Shown: one piece after another, positions 1-7,414 of the stretch | How the letters are laid out: every line of letters starts with the position of its first letter | How positions within the stretch are numbered: position 1 is the stretch's first letter | From: Bacillota bacterium | GTDB lineage: Bacteria > Bacillota > Clostridia > Acetivibrionales > DSM-1351 | Length of the DNA stretch: 64,000 bases | Assembly (NCBI GenBank): GCA_023412275.1 | Contig: JAEYNY010000135.1 | Span: 1-64,000, forward strand | Reading direction: 5' to 3' | The notes under the pieces: generated by a model | What the model was told of the DNA's origin: nothing | Seen by the model: only the letters and a program-made list of their open reading frames with translations | The model's database searches: none | Made by a program: the position numbers and the translations under genes

Positions 1-9
1 ATGCTGTTC

Positions 10-93
10 ATGCGGAAATGTATCCTCCTAATGTATATTTTTGTGTGGTAACTTAAACATACACTATGGATGCACTTTCCGCATTATTTTTTT
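10..93 (+). terminator. Long hairpin with T-rich tail
   Basis: ATGCGGAAA (10-18) pairs perfectly with TTTCCGCAT (76-84). ATCC/GGAT (22-25/68-71) and TGTAT/ATACA (32-36/59-63) can extend the pairing inward. A T-rich run follows at 85-93. This looks like a rho-independent terminator for a gene left of the window, or a structured leader. The large loop is unusual for a simple terminator. Confidence 0.45.
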
Positions 94-462
94 ACTAATT
101 GTCACACATGTATTGTAATCCTACAATTTCCCAAATTGCAAACAAAAAGATAATATTGAATATTATTACAAATTATTATAAAATATACAAATGGCATGGT
201 AGTATGGTAGCATGGTAGCACGGTAGAAAAAGTCATTTAAGTTAAGCTTTAAGTTTTTAGTAAGTTATGTTCATATGAATTGGCTATAATTTTACTTCGT
301 TGTTATTTTAGTTGTACAAATTGAAATAAAGAGAACTTTTCTTTTCAAATATCCTATGTACAGGGTATTTTGATTTCGAATGATTTATTTTTTACTTCTG
401 CGTTATAAATCATAATATCAGCTAAAGAGATTTATAAAATAATAAACAGGAGTGATTAGTGA
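94..462. other. AT-rich intergenic region with four 8-bp tandem repeats
   Basis: This stretch has no convincing gene. It holds four contiguous 8-bp repeats with consensus YAYGGTAG at 195-226, described in the findings. The ribosome site of the next gene (AGGAG, 448-452) lies at its right end. I saw no clear -35/-10 pair. Confidence 0.6.
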
Positions 463-1911
463 ATGTCTAATGTAAAGTTTTATTACGGTGGAAATGTCCC
501 TTTAGAAATGCATAAGGTACGAATTGTGCAGAAATTAAATCTTGTGTCTATTGAACGTCGCTTGGAAGCTATTAAAGAAGCAGGAAATAATACGTTCTTA
601 TTAAAAAACCGTGATGTTTTTATGGACATGCTTACTGACAGCGGAGTAAATGCAATGAGTGATAGGCAGCTGGGGGCCATGATGGAGGCTGATGATAGTT
701 ATGCTGGTTCTGAGACTTTTTCAAAACTGGAAAACAGAATCACTGAAATCTTTGGTAAAAAATATTTTCTTCCTGCACATCAGGGAAGAGCCTGTGAAAA
801 TATACTTTCTCAGGGATTTGTGAAGCAAGGCTCAGTAATTCCTATGAACTATCACTTTACAACATCAAAAGCTCATGTTTATTTAAATGGTGGTACAGTA
901 GAAGAAATAATTATTGATGAAGGTTTAAATGTTACCAGCGAATATCCTTTTAAAGGCAATATGGATGTTGAAAAGCTGAAAGCAACAATTAAAAAACATG
1001 GTGCTGAAAAAATTGCCTTTGTTCGTTTGGAAGCAGGTACAAACCTTATAGGCGGACAGCCTTTCTCACTTCAAAATATGAAAGAAGTACATACTATCTG
1101 TAAAGATTTTGACATAATGTTAGTATTGGATGCAAGTCTATTAGCAGACAATCTGTATTTTATTAAAACCCGTGAAGAAGTCTGCAAAAATATGAGCATA
1201 AGAGAAATTACCCGTGCTATGGCCGATCTATCCGACGTAATTTATTTTTCTGCACGTAAGCTTGGATGTGCTCGTGGGGGTGGGATTTGCACTAATGATA
1301 AGGATATATATTTAAAACTTCGTGAGCTAGTAACGCTTTATGAGGGCTTTTTAACCTATGGAGGTATGTCTGTTCGTGAAATGGAGGCAATCGCAGTGGG
1401 TCTTGATGAAACTATGGATGAGAATATGATTAATCAAGGACCTCAGTTTATTGAATACATGGTTAATGAACTTAAAAAATATGGTGTACCCGTCGTAACT
1501 CCGGCAGGTGGTTTGGGATGTCATATAAATGCCATGGAATTTCTTTCACATGTTCCTCAAAGTCAATATCCTGCAGGTGCGCTTGCTTCGGCACTTTATT
1601 TAGTGAGTGGTGTGCGTGGAATGGAAAGAGGAACAATTTCGGAGCAGAGAGATGAAAATGGAAATGAAACATTTTCTAACATGGAACTTTTACGACTAGC
1701 AATGCCTAGACGCGTATTTACTCTTTCACAAGTCAATTATGCTATTGATCGAATTCGCTGGCTATATGAAAACCGTAAATTGGTTGGTGGCCTAACCTTT
1801 GTGGAAGAACCCCCAATATTACGTTTCTTCTTTGGTAAACTGGCAACAGCTTCAGATTGGCAGAATGAACTGGTTGCAAAGTTTAAAGCGGATTTCGGAG
1901 ATAATTTATAG
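463..1911 (+). CDS. Tyrosine phenol-lyase / tryptophanase family PLP enzyme
   Basis: This 482-residue protein is a cytoplasmic beta-eliminating lyase of PLP fold type I, which would cleave Tyr to phenol, pyruvate and ammonia, or Trp to indole. Length fits the family (about 455-475). The probable PLP lysine is K266 in SARKLGCARGGG, which differs from the classical SGKKDCLVNIGG. Near the C-terminus GVRGMERG keeps the arginine (R389) that in tyrosine phenol-lyase contacts the phenol hydroxyl, so I favour tyrosine over tryptophan. The altered lysine loop leaves substrate uncertain. The start is supported by AGGAG at 448-452. The gene stands alone and ends in a clear terminator. The family assignment is firm; the substrate is not. 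Confidence 0.75.
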   Translation: MSNVKFYYGGNVPLEMHKVRIVQKLNLVSIERRLEAIKEAGNNTFLLKNRDVFMDMLTDSGVNAMSDRQLGAMMEADDSYAGSETFSKLENRITEIFGKKYFLPAHQGRACENILSQGFVKQGSVIPMNYHFTTSKAHVYLNGGTVEEIIIDEGLNVTSEYPFKGNMDVEKLKATIKKHGAEKIAFVRLEAGTNLIGGQPFSLQNMKEVHTICKDFDIMLVLDASLLADNLYFIKTREEVCKNMSIREITRAMADLSDVIYFSARKLGCARGGGICTNDKDIYLKLRELVTLYEGFLTYGGMSVREMEAIAVGLDETMDENMINQGPQFIEYMVNELKKYGVPVVTPAGGLGCHINAMEFLSHVPQSQYPAGALASALYLVSGVRGMERGTISEQRDENGNETFSNMELLRLAMPRRVFTLSQVNYAIDRIRWLYENRKLVGGLTFVEEPPILRFFFGKLATASDWQNELVAKFKADFGDNL

Positions 1912-1944
1912 AGATTATATACCTAAGTTACAGAAAAAATATTG

Positions 1945-1989
1945 AATCCAGGAATGCCTATTTTTGTAGGTGTTTCTGGATTTTTATTT
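1945..1989 (+). terminator. Rho-independent terminator after the PLP lyase
   Basis: A 16-bp stem with a few G-U pairs (1945-1960 with 1967-1982), a 6-nt loop and a T-rich tail (1981-1989) lie 34 bp after the lyase stop codon. Confidence 0.8.
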
Positions 1990-2121
1990 CTGGAACAGGT
2001 AATGCGAACATTTAGTTTTTATTATTTTATTTAATAAATTTTGGCATATAGTGAACCTTTCATATTACAACTTACACTCTTATTATAAAGGAGCTCCTAT
2101 TAAGTAGAAAGGGGAAAGATT

Positions 2122-2688
2122 TTGGGAGATAAAGAACTTATTGAGCGCTGTCAGCGTGGTGACTTAGATAGTTTTAGTGAGATATACAGTTTGTACAGTA
2201 AGAATGCCCTTGGTACGGCTTATCTTATTGCAGGACATAAAGGTATCGCAGACGATATTGTTCAGGAAACATTTATTCAGTGTTTTCTGTGTATAAAAAA
2301 ATTAAAAGCCCCGGAAGCCTTTGATGTGTGGTTTTATAAGATCTTAATAAGGACTGGTCGAAGGATGGTAAAAAGACACAATCAGGTTATTTCTGTTGCT
2401 GATAGAAATATTGAGGACTTAAGTACAGAATCCGATTTTGATTGTGGAATACATAGAAGTGAGACTAGAATGGCAGTAAGGAGTGCTCTGGACAAACTGA
2501 GTTTGCCCCTGAAAACAGTTGCTATATTGCATTACTATAATGATATGACAGTTGAAGAGATAGCTAAGGTGCTGGGGTGTTTATCAGGAACTGTAAAATC
2601 CAGACTCCATAATGCAAGAAAAAAGCTTTATAGCGAGCTCAATGTTGTATTTCATGATGATCAAGAAGATAGGTTTAATATATTGTAA
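2122..2688 (+). CDS. ECF-type RNA polymerase sigma factor
   Basis: This 188-residue protein is a group IV (extracytoplasmic function) sigma factor. Region 2 is seen near the N-terminus (SFSEIYSLYSKNALGTAYL, then the DDIVQETFIQCF helix). Region 4 holds a helix-turn-helix (VEEIAKVLGCLSGTVKSRL) followed by a basic tail. The start is TTG at 2122, behind AAGGGGA at 2109-2115; there is no in-frame ATG there. The next gene follows at once and encodes a membrane anti-sigma factor, the usual arrangement in which the pair answers envelope stress and the sigma factor drives its own operon. No target promoter can be proven from this window. Confidence 0.9.
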   Translation: MGDKELIERCQRGDLDSFSEIYSLYSKNALGTAYLIAGHKGIADDIVQETFIQCFLCIKKLKAPEAFDVWFYKILIRTGRRMVKRHNQVISVADRNIEDLSTESDFDCGIHRSETRMAVRSALDKLSLPLKTVAILHYYNDMTVEEIAKVLGCLSGTVKSRLHNARKKLYSELNVVFHDDQEDRFNIL

Positions 2689-2706
2689 ATGAGAGGAGCG
2701 ATGCAG

Positions 2707-3594
2707 TTGGAGAATAATCAACTATTTGATAATATAATAAAAAAAAATATTACGGATACAGCTAATGAGATAACAGTATCTGAGAATAACATTCAGGATA
2801 TTCTTTTAGAAGTTAGAAAGAGGAAAAAGGAGAAAAACCTTTATACCGGCTTTAGAAAATATGCTGTAGCTGCAGTTATAGCTTTAGTTTTTTTGATTGT
2901 AACATTTGCTGCATCAGAAAATGCAAGAGCTATGGCTGTAGAAGTAATTAATAATATTAAAACAGTATTTATTATGGATAAGGACAATAATGTTGTTGAA
3001 AGGCCTGCTAATGAAGTTCTTATTAACCCATGTCTTAACAAAACCACCGACTTAAGTGATGAACAACTATCGGAAAAAATGGGAATTAAGATTCGTATTC
3101 CTGAAACATTTAACGGAGATTTTAATTTACAGAACAAAGCCGAGGTAGTTGCCTTTAATAAGACACTAAGTTATGAAACCTTTGACACAATAAAAGATGT
3201 TACTGAAGAGGCTATTAATGAAGAAAATGCTTTTAACAGTCTTCATGAATATCTGCCATACAGAAGTGTTGCGTGTACTTACAAAGATGGTAAAGGAAAT
3301 ATCTTTAATATTGCTATCATGGATACAGTTATTAAAGTATTCTCAAAGAATGACGATATTTCAGAAGTTGCACAAACAAAAGTCGGTAATATAAAAGCAC
3401 AGTGGATAGTTAAATCTTTTACTGATTACAATGGCAAAGACATGACCCAAAAGCCATTGGGAAAGAAAACAGCACATGCATTATTTTGGTCAACGAAGTG
3501 TTCTACCTATTCGATTGTCTCAATAGACGATAAACCAATATCCATGGCTGAAACAGTAAAAATTGCAGAGGCATTTATGAAAACCCAAAAGTAA
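2707..3594 (+). CDS. Membrane anti-sigma factor, DUF4367-like C-terminus
   Basis: This is the cognate anti-sigma factor of the preceding gene: a short cytoplasmic N-terminal part, one membrane segment (YAVAAVIALVFLIVTFAAS) and an extracellular domain of about 200 residues. The end (SIVSIDDKPISMAETVKIAEAF) resembles the DUF4367 domain common in clostridial anti-sigma proteins. The open frame begins with ATG at 2689, directly after the sigma stop but without a ribosome site. AGAGGAG at 2692-2698 fits TTG 2707 best (8 nt); ATG 2701 would be too close. I therefore chose 2707. Role follows from context and topology; the stimulus is unknown. Confidence 0.75.
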   Translation: MENNQLFDNIIKKNITDTANEITVSENNIQDILLEVRKRKKEKNLYTGFRKYAVAAVIALVFLIVTFAASENARAMAVEVINNIKTVFIMDKDNNVVERPANEVLINPCLNKTTDLSDEQLSEKMGIKIRIPETFNGDFNLQNKAEVVAFNKTLSYETFDTIKDVTEEAINEENAFNSLHEYLPYRSVACTYKDGKGNIFNIAIMDTVIKVFSKNDDISEVAQTKVGNIKAQWIVKSFTDYNGKDMTQKPLGKKTAHALFWSTKCSTYSIVSIDDKPISMAETVKIAEAFMKTQK

Positions 3595-3639
3595 AAATTG
3601 TATAAAGGTAACATGGCCGTTTACCAGTAGACCTTTCAT

Positions 3640-3687
3640 AGGGCTTTCCAACGGGACATTAGTCTTTACGCCCCGCTGGAAAGCCCT
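3640..3687. terminator. Hairpin between convergent genes
   Basis: AGGGCTTTCCAACGGG (3640-3655) pairs with CCCGCTGGAAAGCCCT (3672-3687), 16 bp with one G-U pair, between the convergent anti-sigma and SDR genes. There is no strong T run on either side, so termination efficiency is uncertain. It could serve both strands. Confidence 0.55.
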
Positions 3688-3707
3688 TGTTTAGTCTGAA
3701 TGAAAAA

Positions 3708-4496
3708 CTATGATTTACCAATGTCCCGGCACTCCATTCCAACCCATTTTCTAAACTTTGAAGAATTACGTAGCGAATAAAAATGATATAAGAACGGAAA
3801 AAACCTGTTCAGTACATTCAAAAGTGTAAACAATTTTGAGGGGTAAACAAATCTTCTGTCTTTCAGGATTCCCTTAACCATTGCTTTGGCTACCTTGTCC
3901 GCGGATTGTACAGGCCATGGGACAGGGGCTTTATTGCCGGCGTTTTTGAAAAAGTTGGTTTCGGTGGCAATAGGGTAAACGAGTGAAAGATGCCCCTTGT
4001 CATTATTTTCATATCTGTAAACGTCACCAAATGAATGGACAGCTGCTTTGGTGGAGCAGTACAGTGAATACCCCGGCAAAGCAACTTTGCTGACAGCTGA
4101 ACATGTAATTACAACCGAATACTCTCTGCCCACATTCATTACCTTCATTTTTTCCAGTGAATAGAGTGGAGAAATCACATTTGTCTGATATATTTTTTCG
4201 ATATGTTCCCAATCGGCCTCCTGTATCTCTTCACAGTAGGCGAATCCGGCATTTGCAATAAAAATATCAATTTTGCCAAGGGTTTTGGTAGCATACTCAA
4301 ACAGCATATCAATATTTTCTTTGTTTGAAACATCACATGAATAAGTAATGATTCTATTATTAAATTGGGGTATGTTATTTACATTTCTGGCTACTGCGAT
4401 TATGTCGGCATCATATTTTGAAAGTTCCTTTAATACTTCCTTTCCTATACCGGAGGAAGCGCCGGTTAATATGACTTTTTTACCATTTATATCCAT
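3708..4496 (-). CDS. Short-chain dehydrogenase/reductase (SDR)
   Basis: This 262-residue classical SDR has the nucleotide loop TGASSGIG (11-18), NAG (82-84), the catalytic serine S133 and the YxxxK pair Y146/K150. The substrate is not fixed by these motifs. It is the last gene of a three-gene minus-strand operon after LuxE-like and LuxC-like genes, 28 bp from the LuxC stop. Known LuxE and LuxC activate an acyl group and reduce it to an aldehyde. I infer that this SDR acts on that aldehyde or on a related carbonyl or alcohol. Confidence 0.85.
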   Translation of the reverse strand: MDINGKKVILTGASSGIGKEVLKELSKYDADIIAVARNVNNIPQFNNRIITYSCDVSNKENIDMLFEYATKTLGKIDIFIANAGFAYCEEIQEADWEHIEKIYQTNVISPLYSLEKMKVMNVGREYSVVITCSAVSKVALPGYSLYCSTKAAVHSFGDVYRYENNDKGHLSLVYPIATETNFFKNAGNKAPVPWPVQSADKVAKAMVKGILKDRRFVYPSKLFTLLNVLNRFFPFLYHFYSLRNSSKFRKWVGMECRDIGKS

Positions 4497-4524
4497 AATA
4501 GATCACCTGTTTTTTCATAATTTT

Positions 4525-5874
4525 TTATAGCTGGCGGCTTACCGCATATGTCAGCTCCTGTAAATTGAAAATACCGTCATGTGATGTTCCGGGACGATGC
4601 ATTGACATTTCACCGGGAGGTGTAATAATGCTCACACCTAGCCTTGCCATATCTTCAATAAAATCCTCATTGTTTCCGCAGTATCCCATTGTCTGCAGAT
4701 AATCCCGGATATTACATTCTACATACCTATATACCTCGGTTATATTTTCATATGGACAAACGAACACAAATCTGTAAAAACATTTGTCCATATCTTCTTT
4801 ATCAGGCATTCCATTATTAAGTATAACCGTGTAGTCGGCATTAAACGAAGAAAACATCTCAACTTTGTTTTTTAATCCGTATTTCAGTGTACAATATTGC
4901 CTGTCCTGTATGGTTTTCATCGAATTCCACGGAGCAAGGTAAGCTTTGGGGAAAACAGTTGCAAGATTATTCAATGCACCTGCAAGGGACTGTGAGAATT
5001 CCATAACATCCAGATTCCTGTTAACAAAGACAACTCGTGGAGAAAGGCAGGCTTTTTGCTCCCACACTACAATATCTGTTGCAACATTCTGTGCGGTTTT
5101 CTGAATATCTTCCGTCTGATCGATAACCTCAAAGCTGATCTTGGCACCATGTGAAATAAGATCCACGCCATATTTTGCACAGATGCCTGCAATACTTTTT
5201 CCAGACTCCTCACCGCCCCAGTGGATTACATTGTTGCAGCCTTTTATTACAGTTTCATATATATCAGGTTGGCTGCTATCAAAATAAACCACAGACAGTC
5301 TGTCAGCAATGCTTGTATCTATTTCACATAAGCTTTTGTAAAATGCATATGCAAAATACGGTTCGTCACCTGATACTTTTACAAGATTGCAATTTTTAGT
5401 CAGAAGACCCATTGACAGACTGACAGGAATTACTATAAAAGCGTTTCCTGAAATATTGTGAAAAACAGTTCCTCTAGGCTGCCTTTTTACATAGCCGTAA
5501 CCAGTCTTCACCCAGCTGTCCAGAATTTCCGGAAAGCAAAGTTCCTCCTTTATCATTTTCTCCACATTTTCTCTTAGAAGCATTGAAAACGAACCCTGTA
5601 GTTCGCTTTTGACAAGCTCCGGACTTTGATTAACTATTTTCGACAGAATATCCAGGTGCTCCGACATGTAATTATCGTTCAGCCACAGCCTTGCACATTT
5701 ATCAAGTATATCAATTGTTTTCTCAAGAGAAATATCATGAACTTTCTTTTTATTTTTATTTAGCCGGGATATTTCTTCATTCAATTCAGCTTTGTCCGCA
5801 CAAACTAATTCTAGCTCAAGCCCGTTTATTTTCTTTTTTATAATATTGCTTCCGGTTGAGTATTCAATTCTCAT
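4525..5874 (-). CDS. LuxC-like acyl reductase
   Basis: This 449-residue protein matches the acyl-CoA reductase family LuxC (aldehyde-dehydrogenase fold), which reduces an activated acyl group with NADPH to an aldehyde. The probable acyl-accepting cysteine is C276 in WEQKACLSPR; an aldehyde-dehydrogenase-type fold is suggested by GTVFHNISGNAFIV and NVIHWGGEESGKSI. Its start overlaps the stop of the LuxE-like gene by ATGA (5871-5874), so the two are translationally coupled. There is no luxD, luxA or luxB nearby, so light emission is not implied. The acyl substrate is unknown. Confidence 0.85.
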   Translation of the reverse strand: MRIEYSTGSNIIKKKINGLELELVCADKAELNEEISRLNKNKKKVHDISLEKTIDILDKCARLWLNDNYMSEHLDILSKIVNQSPELVKSELQGSFSMLLRENVEKMIKEELCFPEILDSWVKTGYGYVKRQPRGTVFHNISGNAFIVIPVSLSMGLLTKNCNLVKVSGDEPYFAYAFYKSLCEIDTSIADRLSVVYFDSSQPDIYETVIKGCNNVIHWGGEESGKSIAGICAKYGVDLISHGAKISFEVIDQTEDIQKTAQNVATDIVVWEQKACLSPRVVFVNRNLDVMEFSQSLAGALNNLATVFPKAYLAPWNSMKTIQDRQYCTLKYGLKNKVEMFSSFNADYTVILNNGMPDKEDMDKCFYRFVFVCPYENITEVYRYVECNIRDYLQTMGYCGNNEDFIEDMARLGVSIITPPGEMSMHRPGTSHDGIFNLQELTYAVSRQL

Positions 5875-7013
5875 GCCACTTCACTCCTCACACTTAATGT
5901 AGCTCCGCACCCTTTAGCTTCGGAGCCTTTTACCCTTCCTGTTATGCTGAGAGTCATGCATTTTTGCCCGCATTCGGGACAGCAATCTGTTGAAATTATT
6001 TCAGCCATATCATCTACAAGTACAGAAGCTCCTGCATAAGCGTTTGTACCGTAAGCATTCAAAACCTGTATAAAGCCCTTGGCTCCTTTATACTCTAGAG
6101 GTTCAAGAGTTTTGGTGTCTCTTATGATTATTTTTATCCATTCAGGCACATGGAAATAATAGTCTCTGAACTCTTTTGAATAATGTCCCGTTATTGGAAT
6201 ACTATTTTCAGTAAAGGAATATGTATCAATAAAGTTTTCTTCTGGAATCCCAAGAAATTGAGAGACTTCCTCTACAAATCTGAACCGTTCAATTTCTTTT
6301 TCGGAAGAGATATTACCTTTTTTGCCGTCCCAGCCGCCACCACCGGTGTGAATGATTGCATTTTTTCCAAGCTTTACAGGGGAGATTTCTTTTTTTAGTT
6401 TTTCTACTGTATTATAAAGTAAAAGAGTAGAGCCTCTTATGGACAAATCATCATTTTGATTATTATGAATATTAATGAAATCTACAAATGTGTTAATGTC
6501 TAAAACAAAGTCATTATCTACTAACTTCAGTAAAAAGTTTGTATTGTTGCTAAATTTAAAGGCAGTCATTACGTTGCCTATATAAGATTCTGTCGGTTTT
6601 CCGAATATTAACTGACTGGCATATCTATTCATCTCATGAGGATGTGGATAAAATACGCAATCATATCCACCATTTGGATGAAAAATTTCATTTTGAAGTT
6701 CCACAAATTTTTTTAATTGAGTAATATCAGATTCAATTCTTCCAACGATACTGGGATCTCCTGAAGTACTGCTGGAAATAGTCCATTTATCCACCTCATC
6801 AGGCTTTACTCTCAGCAACTCTTTGAAAAGCATATTTGATTTTTTGAAAAGAGTTGTAGCTACAAACGGAACTCTTTGTATATCAGCTTCGCACATCAAA
6901 TCATTATAGGGATTAAAGGACTGGTTTTGACATAATAACCTGTAACCCGGACAATCTTCATATTGGCCCTGCAAATTTCTTTTAAAATCTGAGAAAAACT
7001 GGGTTGTATTCAT
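5871..7013 (-). CDS. LuxE-like acyl-protein synthetase
   Basis: This 380-residue member of the ANL-related LuxE family would activate a carboxylic acid as acyl-AMP and hand it to a cysteine of LuxE or its reductase partner. The phosphate-binding loop reads SSTSGDPS, and HTGGGGWDGKKG matches the glycine-rich stretch of LuxE proteins. The C-terminus is Cys-rich (DCCPECGQKC), which could bind a metal or carry the acyl relay cysteine. It is the first gene of the LuxE-LuxC-SDR operon. A perfect 23-bp palindrome sits about 40 bp upstream of the start codon. Confidence 0.85.
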   Translation of the reverse strand: MNTTQFFSDFKRNLQGQYEDCPGYRLLCQNQSFNPYNDLMCEADIQRVPFVATTLFKKSNMLFKELLRVKPDEVDKWTISSSTSGDPSIVGRIESDITQLKKFVELQNEIFHPNGGYDCVFYPHPHEMNRYASQLIFGKPTESYIGNVMTAFKFSNNTNFLLKLVDNDFVLDINTFVDFINIHNNQNDDLSIRGSTLLLYNTVEKLKKEISPVKLGKNAIIHTGGGGWDGKKGNISSEKEIERFRFVEEVSQFLGIPEENFIDTYSFTENSIPITGHYSKEFRDYYFHVPEWIKIIIRDTKTLEPLEYKGAKGFIQVLNAYGTNAYAGASVLVDDMAEIISTDCCPECGQKCMTLSITGRVKGSEAKGCGATLSVRSEVA

Positions 7014-7414
7014 TTCTTGTCACTCCTCTTGCATATTATTAAATATATATTCGAAATATTTGAATTTCAAATATTTTTAAAATACAAATATTTATATATG
7101 AAAGTATATTACTTATATTGGTTTTTGTTAATTTCCAAATATGTAATTATTATAATGTAATTACATATTATGTAAAAATATCTCCGTTTTTCTCTATTAT
7201 GATTTAAATATCTTAAAATGAAAAAGTAAATTCCATGGGTATGCGGATAGCCATATCTGTAAAACTTATTAGTTAATTCCAATTTGTGATATAATCTATT
7301 AAAATATGCTATGTTTTATATAGCACTTTAATCTAAATGTTCCATTATGCATTCCTAAAAGGCGATGGAACTATGCAGTTTGAACTTATAATTGAATTTT
7401 AGAAAGGTAAAAAA
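7014..7414. promoter_or_regulatory. Divergent intergenic region with palindrome and extended -10
   Basis: This region separates the LuxE operon from the RCC1 genes. It holds a perfect palindrome with 10-bp arms AAATATTTGA/TCAAATATTT around ATT (7054-7076), a likely operator for the LuxE operon. For the rightward genes, TGA-TATAAT at 7287-7295 is an extended -10 element without a good -35. GTTCCAT (7339-7345) and ATGGAAC (7365-7371) could form a leader hairpin. Confidence 0.5.

Noticed and set aside
3708..7013. Bioluminescence operon
   Set aside because: LuxE- and LuxC-like genes are present but luciferase genes and luxD are not.
7321..7414. Riboswitch in the leader of the first RCC1 gene
   Set aside because: A 7-bp hairpin exists, but no conserved riboswitch core could be recognised.
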